A stretch of DNA of 64,000 nucleotides from Halopelagius longus (GTDB taxonomy: Archaea; Halobacteriota; Halobacteria; Halobacteriales; Haloferacaceae): positions 124,001-188,000 of the forward strand of contig NZ_FNKQ01000003.1 of assembly GCF_900100875.1 (NCBI RefSeq). Direction: 5' to 3'. The translations under genes and the position numbers were made by a program. Shown one piece after another: positions 43,315 to 52,053 of the stretch. How positions within the stretch are numbered: the first letter of the stretch is position 1; the number at the start of each line of letters is the position of its first letter. The notes under the pieces are model-generated. The model saw only the letters and a program-made list of their open reading frames with translations, ran no database searches and was not told where the DNA came from.

Positions 43315-44427
43315 CTACCGGAATCCGCTCAAGAGTACCGCCGTCCACTGCGCGGCGTCGCGGCGACGCCGCACCTCTATCGCTTCGACCCACTTTATCC
43401 ACTGGAAGCCCCGGCGGTCCGGCGCGACCAGACGGAGCGGAAAGCCGTGGCCGTGGGTGAGTCGTTCGCCGCCGACGTGCGTCGCCAGTAGCATCTCGCG
43501 GGCCTCCGCTATCGGGAAGGACCACCGATAGCCCGTCACCGAGTGGACCGTCACCCACCGGGCGTCGTCGTCGGGGGCCGCCGCGTCGAGAACCGACCCG
43601 AGGCGGACGCCACGCCAGTCGCGTTCGGCGTACCATCCGCTGGTGCAGTCGAGGAGGACGCGCCGTTCGGCGTCGGGCGCGAGTTCGTCGGCCGACAGTT
43701 CCAGCGTCGAATCGGTCAGACCGCCGACGCGCAGACGCCACGACGCCTCGTCCACCGGGTCGGGGTCGTCGGCGACCCAACTGGTCACCGGGAACGAGGC
43801 GTTGCCGTCGCCCGTTTCCCCCTCGGGTTCGAGGCCGTCGCCCTCGACGGGTTTCGACCCGGTGAAGCGCCGCCGTCGTCCCGGCGTCTCCAACGCGACG
43901 GCGAGGAGTTCCTGAACGCGAAACAGGAGCGCACCCCCGACGAGAAGCGCGCCGTACCGGAGGGCGGTCCTGCGCCCCTCGAAGTCCGCCCGTCGGGGCG
44001 GCCGGTATCGGGTGACGAGGTGCGCGACGACGAGGGGCAGGAGGAGGAGTCCGAGTCCCACGTGGAGGTTCAGCAGGTTCCAGTACGCGAGGACGCGGGC
44101 GTTACCGCCGAGGACCCACCAGACACCGGTGGCGAGTGCGGCGACGGCTACCGTCGCGGTGAGAACCGAGAGTACCGTCGCCCGGTCCCACAGGCGGGCG
44201 TCGGTGACGCGATTTCTCACCCGGCGGAGTTTGAAGAACAACAGGAAGACGAACGCGACGCCCACGACGGAGTGGACGTAGAACACCGGCCAGTGGTCGG
44301 GGCGTCCGGCCCCGAGGCTGAGGACGCCGCTTCCGAACTCGACGAGGACGCACGCCAGTAGCGACCAGTCCACCAGTCGCGGCGGCGGTTCCGCGTCGGC
44401 GAGCGCCGACCGGAGTCGTGAGAGCAC
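43315..44427 (-). CDS. Membrane-anchored sulfite-oxidase-like molybdopterin protein
   Basis: A 370-residue fusion. Residues 1-175 form four or five transmembrane helices with histidines at 45, 52, 122 and 136 that could bind b-type haem, as in cytochrome b561-like subunits. Residues 210-370 form an oxidoreductase Moco domain, with the molybdenum-ligand Cys261 in LLDCTSGWYAERDW and VTGYRWSF further on. Electrons could pass between the cofactor and the quinone pool. Substrate unknown. The orientation of the Moco domain (inside or outside) is not decided by sequence; no Tat signal precedes it. Confidence 0.82.
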   Translation of the reverse strand: MLSRLRSALADAEPPPRLVDWSLLACVLVEFGSGVLSLGAGRPDHWPVFYVHSVVGVAFVFLLFFKLRRVRNRVTDARLWDRATVLSVLTATVAVAALATGVWWVLGGNARVLAYWNLLNLHVGLGLLLLPLVVAHLVTRYRPPRRADFEGRRTALRYGALLVGGALLFRVQELLAVALETPGRRRRFTGSKPVEGDGLEPEGETGDGNASFPVTSWVADDPDPVDEASWRLRVGGLTDSTLELSADELAPDAERRVLLDCTSGWYAERDWRGVRLGSVLDAAAPDDDARWVTVHSVTGYRWSFPIAEAREMLLATHVGGERLTHGHGFPLRLVAPDRRGFQWIKWVEAIEVRRRRDAAQWTAVLLSGFR

Positions 44428-44503
44428 GTCTCGAAGATGGGGGCCGGAGCGGAATCAACTCGTCGGCGAGGAAGGTTCGCGGCGGCCGACACCGGCGCTT
44501 CGG

Positions 44504-45499
44504 TCAGTCGTCCGCGCGCGCGGCGTCGCCCGTCAGGTCCGCGGGAAGGTTCGTCTCCAGTCGGTCCCTGTCGTGCGGCGCGCCGAAGTCGATATCCGGG
44601 CCGACGGGGACGAGTCGCTTCGGGTTCAGGTCGCCGTGACTGCGGTAGTAGTGCCGGACGATGTGGTCGAAGTTGACCGTCTCCTCGATACCGGGGAGTT
44701 GGTACAGTTCCTTCGCGTAGTTCCAGAGGTTCGGGTACTCGTGGATGGGCCGGCGATTGCACTTGAAGTGCGTGTGGTAGACGTGGTCGAAGCGGACGAG
44801 GGTGGCGAACATCGCGACGTCGGCCTCCGTCAACACGTCGCCGACGAGGTATCGCTGTTCGTCTAAGACCGTCTCCCACCGGTCGAGGGCGTCGAACAGG
44901 TCGGAGACGGCCCGGTCGTACGCCTCTTGGGTCTCGGCGAACCCGGCGCGGTAGACGCCGTTGTTGATGGGTTCGTAGATTGCGTCCAAGGCGGTGTCCA
45001 CCTCGTCGCGGTAGCCCTCGGGCCAGAGGTCCACGTCCCGCGTCGCGTGCGCCTCGAACTGCGTGTCGAGCATGCGCATGATCTCCCGGGACTCGTTGTT
45101 GACGATGGTCTCCGTCTCTTTGTCCCAGAGGACGGGCACGGTGACGCGTCCGGTGAACTCGGGGTCCGCGCGGGTGTAGATGTCGCGGAGGTACGGTTCG
45201 CCGTAGAGGGGGTCGGGGTACTCCTCGGAGAACTCCCACCCGTCGTCGATGCGGACGGGTTCGACGACGGACAAAGATATCGCCTCTTCCAGCCCTTTCA
45301 GGCGGCGCGTCATCGCCGCGCGGTGCGCCCACGGGCACGCCCGCGAGATGTACAGGTGGTAGCGCCCCGACTCCGCCGGGAACTCGGCGTCCGAGTCCGC
45401 CCGAACTCGGTCGCGGAACGACGTCTCCTGCCGGTCGAACTCGCCCTCCTCGTTCGTGGACTCGTAGGCGTCGATTCGCCACTCGCCGTCGACGAGCAT
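44504..45499 (-). CDS. Glutathione S-transferase-like protein (glutathionyl-hydroquinone reductase type)
   Basis: A 331-residue protein of the Xi-class GST (ECM4/YqjG) group. The catalytic Cys55 lies in YISRACPWAHRAAMTRR. The thioredoxin-like domain (to about 150, VPVLWDKETETIVNNESREI) is followed by an all-helical domain. Xi-class enzymes reduce glutathionyl-hydroquinones. Haloarchaea are known to use gamma-glutamylcysteine rather than glutathione, so the true thiol partner here may be that. The ATG at 45499 is preferred over a GTG two codons upstream. Confidence 0.88.
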   Translation of the reverse strand: MLVDGEWRIDAYESTNEEGEFDRQETSFRDRVRADSDAEFPAESGRYHLYISRACPWAHRAAMTRRLKGLEEAISLSVVEPVRIDDGWEFSEEYPDPLYGEPYLRDIYTRADPEFTGRVTVPVLWDKETETIVNNESREIMRMLDTQFEAHATRDVDLWPEGYRDEVDTALDAIYEPINNGVYRAGFAETQEAYDRAVSDLFDALDRWETVLDEQRYLVGDVLTEADVAMFATLVRFDHVYHTHFKCNRRPIHEYPNLWNYAKELYQLPGIEETVNFDHIVRHYYRSHGDLNPKRLVPVGPDIDFGAPHDRDRLETNLPADLTGDAARADD

Positions 45500-45691
45500 G
45501 TTCACCGACGGCCACCTCCGCGGGTCGTACGTGTCGTCATGGCGCGACGTACGAACTCGACGGGGTAAACCGTTCGGCGGTCTGGCGACGGCCGCACAGG
45601 ACGGAGCGAAAAGTCAGCGGAGAGCACAGTCGCGGAAATCCATCGGTTCAGTGACGTTTATGACCGATAATGAAGAATACGCCCATGTATC

Positions 45692-46789
45692 ATGGTATCA
45701 ATAGACATGGATACGGAAGACGGGCAACGGGAGGTACTCCGGCGCATGCTCACCATCCGGGCGTTCGACGACAAGGTGGGCGAACTGTTCGAGGACGGCG
45801 AACTGCCCGGGTTCGTCCACCTCTACATCGGCGAGGAGGCGGTCGGCGTGGGCGCGGCGGCGGCGTTGGAGGACGAGGACCTCATCGCCTCGACGCACCG
45901 GGGTCACGGCCACTGCATCGCCAAGGGACTCGACCCCGAGGGGATGATGGCCGAGGTGCACGGCAAACAGAAGGGCTACTGCAACGGCAAGGGCGGGTCG
46001 ATGCACATCGCCGACGTGGACGCCGGGATGCTCGGCGCGAACGGCATCGTCGGCGCTGGCCCGCCGTTGGCGACGGGCGCGGCCCTCTCGGCGCAGATGC
46101 GCGACTCCGAGCAAGTGGCGCTTGCGTTCTTCGGCGACGGGGCCGTCGCGCAGGGGCAGGTCCACGAGGCCATCAACCTCGCGGCGACGTGGGACCTCCC
46201 GGCCGTCTTCCTCGTCGAGAACAACAAGTTCGGCGAGGGGACGCCCGTCGAGAAACAGCACAACATCGAACACCTCAGCGAGACGGCGGAGGCGTACGAC
46301 ATTCCGGGGTTCACCGTGGACGGGATGGACGTCGTCGCGGTGAACGAAGCGGTCAGGGAGGCCCGCGAACGCGCCGCGAACGGCGAGGGGCCGACGTTCA
46401 TCGAGGCCGACACCTACCGCTTCCGCGGCCACTTCGAGGGCGACCACCAACCGTACCGCGACGAGGAGGACATCGGCGAGTGGCGCGAGGGCCGCGACCC
46501 GATACAGAACTTCAAGAACCGCCTGTTGGAGGCGGGCACCATCGACCAAGACGAGTTCGAGTCGATGCGCGAGGAGGCCAGAGAGCGGATAGACGAAGCC
46601 GTCGAGGCCGCACAGGCGGCCGACGACCCGGCCCCCCACGAGGCGTACGAGGACATGTTCTCGATGCACGTCCCGGACATCGACCGATTCGCGCGGTCCG
46701 CCGCGACGGACGGCGGGCGGAACCACGGAGGTGCCGACGACGAGTCGGCAGCACGTCAGACGCAGTCTGACGGAGGTGAGAGCCGATGA
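45692..46789 (+). CDS. Acetoin/2-oxoacid dehydrogenase E1 subunit alpha
   Basis: A 365-residue thiamine-diphosphate subunit. The ThDP motif runs from GDG (148-150) to NN (177-178), with QGQVHEAINLAATWDLPAVF between. Segments GKQKGYCNGKGGSMHIAD and GLDPEGMMAEVHG resemble AcoA of acetoin dehydrogenase and pyruvate dehydrogenase E1 alpha. It decarboxylates or cleaves its substrate and passes an acyl group to lipoyl-E2. A TATA-like CGTTTATGA lies at about 45653-45661. Its stop overlaps the E1 beta start (ATGA). Confidence 0.9.
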   Translation: MVSIDMDTEDGQREVLRRMLTIRAFDDKVGELFEDGELPGFVHLYIGEEAVGVGAAAALEDEDLIASTHRGHGHCIAKGLDPEGMMAEVHGKQKGYCNGKGGSMHIADVDAGMLGANGIVGAGPPLATGAALSAQMRDSEQVALAFFGDGAVAQGQVHEAINLAATWDLPAVFLVENNKFGEGTPVEKQHNIEHLSETAEAYDIPGFTVDGMDVVAVNEAVREARERAANGEGPTFIEADTYRFRGHFEGDHQPYRDEEDIGEWREGRDPIQNFKNRLLEAGTIDQDEFESMREEARERIDEAVEAAQAADDPAPHEAYEDMFSMHVPDIDRFARSAATDGGRNHGGADDESAARQTQSDGGESR

Positions 46790-47796
46790 GCACCGAATCA
46801 CGACCCGGCGACGGCGTAGACCAGACCGAGACGATGACGATGCGGGAGGCCATCAGGGCGGCCCTCCGCGAGGAGATGCAGGACGACGAAAACGTGTTCA
46901 TCATGGGCGAGGACGTCGGCGAGTTCGGCGGCGTCTTCAGCGTGACGGACGGCCTCGTCGACGAGTTCGGCGAGGACCGCGTCCGCGACACGCCCATCAG
47001 CGAGGCCGGATTCACGGGCGCGGGCGTCGGCGCCGCCGCCACGGGGACGCGCCCCGTCGTCGAGATAATGTTCTCGGACTTCCTCGGCGTCGCCTCCGAG
47101 CAGATAATCAACCAGATGGCGAAGATGCGCTACATGTTCGGCGGGAAGACGGAGATGCCCATCACCGTCCGCACCACCGAGGGCGGCGGGATGGGCGCGG
47201 CCAGTCAACACTCCGGCACCCTCCACACGTGGTTCGCGCACTTCCCCGGACTCCTCGCCGTCGCGCCGGGCACGCCGCGGGCCGCCAAGGGCCTGCTCAA
47301 GTCGGCCATTCGCTCGGACGACCCGGTGTTCTTCTTCGAGAACAAGATGATATACGAACGGGAGGGCGAGGTGCCGGTGGATCCCAACTACACCGTTCCA
47401 CTCGGGCAGGCGAGCGTCGAACGAGAGGGCGAGGACGTCACCGTCGTCGCCACCCAGCGCATGGTCGGCGAATCGCTGGACCTCGCCGAGGAGATGGCGG
47501 GACAGGCGAGCGTCGAGGTCATCGACCTCCAGTCGCTGTACCCCCTCGATACGGACACCTTGGTCGAGAGCGTCGAGAAGACCGGTCGCCTCGTCGTCGC
47601 CGACGAGAGCCCCCTCTCGTACGGCACGCACGCCGAATTGATGGCCCGCGTGATGGAGGACGGCTTCTACAGTCTCGACGCGCCGCCGATGCGCGTCGGC
47701 GTGGCCGACACCCACATCCCGTTCAGTCCGACCTTAGAGCAAGAGGTCGTCCCGTCCGCAGAGGACGTGCGAAGCGCGGTGGAGAAACTGGTGTAG
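46786..47796 (+). CDS. Acetoin/2-oxoacid dehydrogenase E1 subunit beta
   Basis: A 336-residue transketolase-like subunit with TMREAIRAALREEMQDDENV, FIMGEDVGEFGGVFSVTDGL, TPISEAGFTGAGVGAAATG and EVIDLQSLYPLDTDTLVES. It forms the alpha2-beta2 E1 with the previous gene. The ATG overlaps the E1 alpha TGA by four bases, so translation is coupled. It is followed 1 bp later by an AcoX-like gene, which favours an acetoin-type substrate over pyruvate, an inference from context. Confidence 0.92.
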   Translation: MSTESRPGDGVDQTETMTMREAIRAALREEMQDDENVFIMGEDVGEFGGVFSVTDGLVDEFGEDRVRDTPISEAGFTGAGVGAAATGTRPVVEIMFSDFLGVASEQIINQMAKMRYMFGGKTEMPITVRTTEGGGMGAASQHSGTLHTWFAHFPGLLAVAPGTPRAAKGLLKSAIRSDDPVFFFENKMIYEREGEVPVDPNYTVPLGQASVEREGEDVTVVATQRMVGESLDLAEEMAGQASVEVIDLQSLYPLDTDTLVESVEKTGRLVVADESPLSYGTHAELMARVMEDGFYSLDAPPMRVGVADTHIPFSPTLEQEVVPSAEDVRSAVEKLV

Positions 47797-47797
47797 C

Positions 47798-48796
47798 GTG
47801 ACCGCCCGCGTCGGACTGGTCGTCAACCCCGCGGCGGGGCGCGACATCCGCCGCCTCACCGGCGGGGCGAGCGTCAGCAACAACTACGCCAAGCGCCGCA
47901 CCGCCGAGTGCGTCCTCGCCGGCGTCGGCGTCGTCGAGGGCGCGGAGGTACTCGCGATGCCCGACGCCTCCGGCATCGCGGAGCGAATCCTCGATTCGGC
48001 CCCCGACGGCGTCGAGACGGGACTCCTCGACTTCGCACCGGCGGGCGGTCCCCGGGACACGCGCCGCGCGGCCGAACGCTTCCGAGAGGCGGCCGACGCG
48101 GTGGTCGTCCTCGGCGGCGACGGGACGAACCGCGACGCGGGGACGAGCGTCGGCGACGTGCCCCTCGTCTCCGTCTCGACGGGGACGAACAACGTCGTCC
48201 CGACGGCGGTGGACGGCACCGTCGCGGGGATGGCCGCCGCAGTCGTCGCCGACGGCGCGGCGGACGCGAAAGCGGTCAGTTACCGACACGGAACCGCAGT
48301 CGCCGAGGTGGACGGACGCACCGGCCGCGAGACGGTCACGGGCCTCGCCACCGTCGGCGTCGTGGACGAGGCGTTCGTCGGGACGCGCGCCCTATTGGAC
48401 TCCGAGAGCCTCCTCGGGGGCGTCGCCTCCCGCGCCGCCCCCGGCGAGATAGGCGTCTCCGGCGCGGCGGGGGCCGTCCACCGCGTCGAACCCGACGAGT
48501 CCGGCGGCGTCGGAATCCGATTCGCGCCCGCGGGGGAGGCGTCGCGCCGCGTCCGCGCCGTCACCGTCCCCGGCGTCGTCTCCGAACTCGGCGTCGCGGA
48601 GTGCCGCCGACTCGACGCCGAGGAGTCGTTCGCCTTCGAGGTTGAGACGGCCGTCGTCAGCGCCGACGGCGAACGCGAACTGGAGGTCCGCGACGCCGAA
48701 ATCGCGGTTCGTCCGGCGGACGACGGCCCGCGCATCGTGGACGTGGACGCCGCACTCGCCGCCGCCGCGGAGGAGGGGTTCTTCGTCGGAGAGTAG
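47798..48796 (+). CDS. AcoX-like ATP-NAD-kinase-fold protein
   Basis: A 332-residue protein. The N-terminal half has the ATP-NAD kinase fold with VGLVVNPAAGRDIRRL and the GGDGT motif at 106-110, then STGTNNVVPTAVDGT (about 128-142). Bacterial acoX, of unsettled function, sits in acetoin operons with acoA and acoB. The same order is seen here, starting with GTG one base after the E1 beta stop. It may help thiamine- or NAD-linked cofactor supply or act on a side-product; whether it has NAD kinase activity is unknown. Confidence 0.8.
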   Translation: MTARVGLVVNPAAGRDIRRLTGGASVSNNYAKRRTAECVLAGVGVVEGAEVLAMPDASGIAERILDSAPDGVETGLLDFAPAGGPRDTRRAAERFREAADAVVVLGGDGTNRDAGTSVGDVPLVSVSTGTNNVVPTAVDGTVAGMAAAVVADGAADAKAVSYRHGTAVAEVDGRTGRETVTGLATVGVVDEAFVGTRALLDSESLLGGVASRAAPGEIGVSGAAGAVHRVEPDESGGVGIRFAPAGEASRRVRAVTVPGVVSELGVAECRRLDAEESFAFEVETAVVSADGERELEVRDAEIAVRPADDGPRIVDVDAALAAAAEEGFFVGE

Positions 48797-48811
48797 GCGG
48801 TCGGTTCCGCG

Positions 48812-49696
48812 TCAGGACGGCGTCGAAGCGTTCCGCACCTCGACGTCGCGTCGGGCGGCGACGTGACCGCGAATCGTCAGCCTCACCGGTCCGTCCTCGT
48901 AGGCAGTGTACGAGGTGTCGATGTCCACCGACGCCGTCGTCTCCTCGCCCGCGGCCACCTCGCGTTCGACGACGCGCGACTCGTCGTCGTCGGCTATCGC
49001 GTTCGTCGGCCAGTAGAGGGCCGCGAGGAACCGGCCGTCCGTCTCGGAGACGTTCCGCGCCGTCAGCGAGACGGAGAGGGTCTCCCCCTGCGACACCGAC
49101 TCGGGAACCTCCAGAGAGACGAGTTCGAATCGCGGGGACGGCGCTTCGAGGCGGTCGGCCATCCGAGTCGGAAGCGGCCACTCCGAGTCGTCCGGGTCGT
49201 ACCGAATCCGCGGATTCGACGCTGAGAGGGGAGAGGGCACCTCGAAAGCGAGGTACGACCGGTCGCTACCGCCGAAGTTCTTCCCCACCGGGCTACCTTC
49301 GTGACCCGCCACGGCGCGATTTATCGCCCCGACGGTGTCCGAGAGGCCCGGGTTCCACGAGTCCGAGTCGGTGCGGAAGGTGAAATCGGACTGCGAGAGG
49401 CCGTCGGGCGGTCGGACCGACGCGACGACGTACTGTCGCCCCTCGACGGCGAGGACGCCGCCGGACCCCATCATCGACTCGTACCTGACGGCTTTCCTGA
49501 CGACGGCGTCATCGACGACGACGCCCGAGACGGGCGTCGAATCCGTCCCGTCGGGCGTTCCGTCCGTCGATTCGTCGGTCCCTCCGTCCGTCGATTGGTC
49601 GGTTCCGCCTCTAGACTGCAACGACGCGCGCGAGAGACACCCCGCGCTCCCGGAGGCGCAGAGTCCGCAGAGTGCGAGCATCCGTCGGCGGTTCAT
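48812..49696 (-). CDS. Exported lipoprotein of unknown function
   Basis: A 294-residue protein with MNRRRMLALCGLCASGSAGC at its start: an Arg-rich n-region, a hydrophobic segment and a lipobox ending in Cys20. A Ser/Thr/Asp/Gly linker follows with repeated STDG units (about 30-55). The rest is a likely beta-rich domain with FELVSLEVPESVSQGETLSV near 190-210, typical of haloarchaeal surface or CARDB-like folds. The ATG at 49696 was chosen because it starts the signal; earlier in-frame codons add residues before it. Function unknown. Confidence 0.72.
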   Translation of the reverse strand: MNRRRMLALCGLCASGSAGCLSRASLQSRGGTDQSTDGGTDESTDGTPDGTDSTPVSGVVVDDAVVRKAVRYESMMGSGGVLAVEGRQYVVASVRPPDGLSQSDFTFRTDSDSWNPGLSDTVGAINRAVAGHEGSPVGKNFGGSDRSYLAFEVPSPLSASNPRIRYDPDDSEWPLPTRMADRLEAPSPRFELVSLEVPESVSQGETLSVSLTARNVSETDGRFLAALYWPTNAIADDDESRVVEREVAAGEETTASVDIDTSYTAYEDGPVRLTIRGHVAARRDVEVRNASTPS

Positions 49697-49819
49697 GCTC
49701 GTTCGTTTCACCGACCGGGTCAAGTACTTTCAGGAGACTCAAAGCGGCGTTTTTCCCTTCCGGCCGGCGCGCCGTCTCCGGGACGTGCGTTTTTGTCGCC
49801 GCCGTCCGTATCTCGGCGT

Positions 49820-50179
49820 ATGCCCTCCACGTCCCTCGTCGAGTCGGTGTCGCGGGTCAAGGTCGTATCGAGTGCCGCAATCGGCCTCCTCGCGGCGGTG
49901 GCAATCGGCCTCGGTTACTTCCGTCCGTCCGCGCCCGTCGCCGTCGCACTCGCCTTCCTCTTGGCCGTCGCTGCCGTCGGCGGCCTGCGGCCGTTCGCCG
50001 ATACGGTCGCGTACCAACTGCTTCTGACCGCCGCGTTCGCGGCCTTCGGACTGAGCGTCATCGTCACGGAGGGGAAGACTGTCCTTTCCGTCTTCTTCGC
50101 CATTCTCGGAGCCGTCGGCGTCCTCCACTACGGCCGTCGCGCGCTACGGTCCGGTCTCTGGACGCCCGTCTCCGGGTGA
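49820..50179 (+). CDS. Small hypothetical membrane protein
   Basis: A 119-residue protein with four hydrophobic helices (about 14-32, 36-55, 62-80 and 84-105) and basic ends. I recognise no family. Start chosen at the ATG after a short leader. It faces E2 convergently across a 23-bp gap. Confidence 0.6.
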   Translation: MPSTSLVESVSRVKVVSSAAIGLLAAVAIGLGYFRPSAPVAVALAFLLAVAAVGGLRPFADTVAYQLLLTAAFAAFGLSVIVTEGKTVLSVFFAILGAVGVLHYGRRALRSGLWTPVSG

Positions 50180-50202
50180 CTCCGATTTCGCCTCCGTGCC
50201 GA

Positions 50203-52032
50203 TCACGCCCGCCGCCAGTCTAGGGAGACCGGCAGGTCCTCGCGGAGGAGTTCGTTGACGTGGCAGGTTCGCTCACCGTTACGGACGATGCGTTCCACCC
50301 TCTCCTCGTCGGCGTCGGTGTCGAGCACCGCGGTTAGCGAGATGGACTCGACGGACCCCTCCGGCGGCGTCGCTTCCGCCTCGACGGTGACGTTCCGCAC
50401 GTCCGCGTCGCGGATGTCCGCTTGGACGCCGATGCTCGCGGAGAGGCAGGCCGCCAGCGAACTGACGAACAGGTCCACGGGCGTCGGCGCGGTGCCGCCG
50501 CCGAACTCCTCGGTCACGTCGAAGTCGTACTCGAACGACCCCGCTTCGACGGTGCCCTTCAGGTCGGGGCCGACGGACGCCGTCGCCGTCGCTTCGGGGA
50601 GTTCTACGGATTCGGGTTCGGTCGCCTCCACCCCCTCTAAGAGGGGCCACGGGTCGTCGAGGTGGTCGGAGAGAGTGGCCATGAACCGCGCCGCGTCCGC
50701 CCCGTCCACGACGCGGTGGTCGAACGACAGGTCGAGGGGGAGCATCCGACGGACGGTGAAGTCGCTCCCCGACTCGTCCGGAACGACCCGTTCTTCGACG
50801 GCGTTGACGCCGAGGATGGCCACCTGCGGCGGGTTGATGACCGGGTCGAACGACTCCACCCCGAGGACGCCGAGATTCGAGACGGTGAACGTCCCCCCCG
50901 AGAGGTCGTCCATCGAGTAGTCGCCGTCGAGGACGCGTCGGGTCACCTCCCGGCGCGTCTCGGCGAGTTCCGAAAGCGAGAGCGAATCGACGCCGCGGAC
51001 GACGGGTGCGAGCAACCCCTCCTCGACGTCGACGGCGACGCAGACGTTCTGCTCCTCGTGGAGGCGGTGGGTGTCGTCCCGGAAGGTGGCGTTGAACTCC
51101 GGATGCTCAGCGAGCGTCGCCGACAGCGCCTTCAGGAGGATATCCGTCAGCGACACGTCCGTCCCGAGTTGCTCTCCTGCGGCGTCCGCCGCCGCGAGGG
51201 CCGCCTCCGCGTTCGTCGTTCGGTGGACGGTGACGTGGACGGACTCGCGGTAGCTCTTCCCGAGTCTGTCGGCGATGGTGCGGCGCATCCCCGACAGTGT
51301 TCGCTCCTCGCTGACAGCCGGTTCGGCGGATTCGCCGGCCGCCGCCTCACCACCGGACTCCGCGGCCGCCTCGACGTCGTTCTCCGTGATTGCGCCGCCC
51401 GGACCGGACCCCTCGACGCGTCCGATATCGACGCCGAGTTCGTCGGCGCGCTTTCTCGCCCGGGGGCTGGCCTTCACGTCCTCCTCGTCGCCGGTGCCGC
51501 CGGATTCCGCCGCCGCCTTGACGTCCGCTTCCGTAATCGCGCCGTCGGGACCCGACCCCTCGACGCTCCCGACATCGACGCCGAGTTCGTCGGCGCGTCG
51601 CTTCGCCCGCGGACTGGCTTTCACGTCCGCCGCGGAACCCGAACCGGTGCCGCCGCCGGAGTCCGCGGCCGTCGCTCCCCTATCTCCGCCCGTCTCTGCG
51701 CCCGAATCCGCCGTCTCCGCCTCCTCCCCCGCGTCGGGTGCGCCCTCGACGGCCCCCGCCTCGAAGTCGGCCATCAGCGAGGAGATGTCCTCGTCGGCGC
51801 CGCCGACGATGCCGAGTGCGGCCCCCGGCGGGACGGACTCGCCCGCCTCGACGCCGACGTGCCTGAGGACGCCCGACTCCCGCGCGTCTATCTCCGCCGT
51901 CGTCTTCTCGGACTCTATCTCCGCGACGGGTTCGTCCGCCGTCACCTCCTCGCCCTCCTCCGCGAACCACTCCACGACCGTTCCGGAATCCATCTCCAGC
52001 CCTAACTTGGGCATCTTGACGACGTACGACAT
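50203..52032 (-). CDS. 2-oxoacid dehydrogenase E2 fused to a C-terminal OsmC domain
   Basis: A 609-residue protein with five parts. Residues 1-78: lipoyl domain, with lipoyl-Lys43 in IESEKTTAEID. Residues 137-176 and 186-225: two tandem peripheral-subunit-binding domains, each VKASPRA, RADELGVD, VEGSGP, GAIT. Residues 240-462: acyltransferase with the catalytic FDHRVVDG (His439, Asp443). Residues about 480-609: an OsmC-type domain with PVDLFVSSLAACLSAS (Cys529) and ERTCHVNELL (Cys590), spaced 61 residues like the peroxidatic/resolving pair of Ohr/OsmC proteins. A usual E2 ends soon after HRVVDG. It is opposite in strand to the E1 operon with two genes between. No E3 is seen. Start chosen at MSYVVKMPKLGLEMDSG. 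Confidence 0.9.
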   Translation of the reverse strand: MSYVVKMPKLGLEMDSGTVVEWFAEEGEEVTADEPVAEIESEKTTAEIDARESGVLRHVGVEAGESVPPGAALGIVGGADEDISSLMADFEAGAVEGAPDAGEEAETADSGAETGGDRGATAADSGGGTGSGSAADVKASPRAKRRADELGVDVGSVEGSGPDGAITEADVKAAAESGGTGDEEDVKASPRARKRADELGVDIGRVEGSGPGGAITENDVEAAAESGGEAAAGESAEPAVSEERTLSGMRRTIADRLGKSYRESVHVTVHRTTNAEAALAAADAAGEQLGTDVSLTDILLKALSATLAEHPEFNATFRDDTHRLHEEQNVCVAVDVEEGLLAPVVRGVDSLSLSELAETRREVTRRVLDGDYSMDDLSGGTFTVSNLGVLGVESFDPVINPPQVAILGVNAVEERVVPDESGSDFTVRRMLPLDLSFDHRVVDGADAARFMATLSDHLDDPWPLLEGVEATEPESVELPEATATASVGPDLKGTVEAGSFEYDFDVTEEFGGGTAPTPVDLFVSSLAACLSASIGVQADIRDADVRNVTVEAEATPPEGSVESISLTAVLDTDADEERVERIVRNGERTCHVNELLREDLPVSLDWRRA

Positions 52033-52053
52033 GGCGCGAACTACATCACGTCC

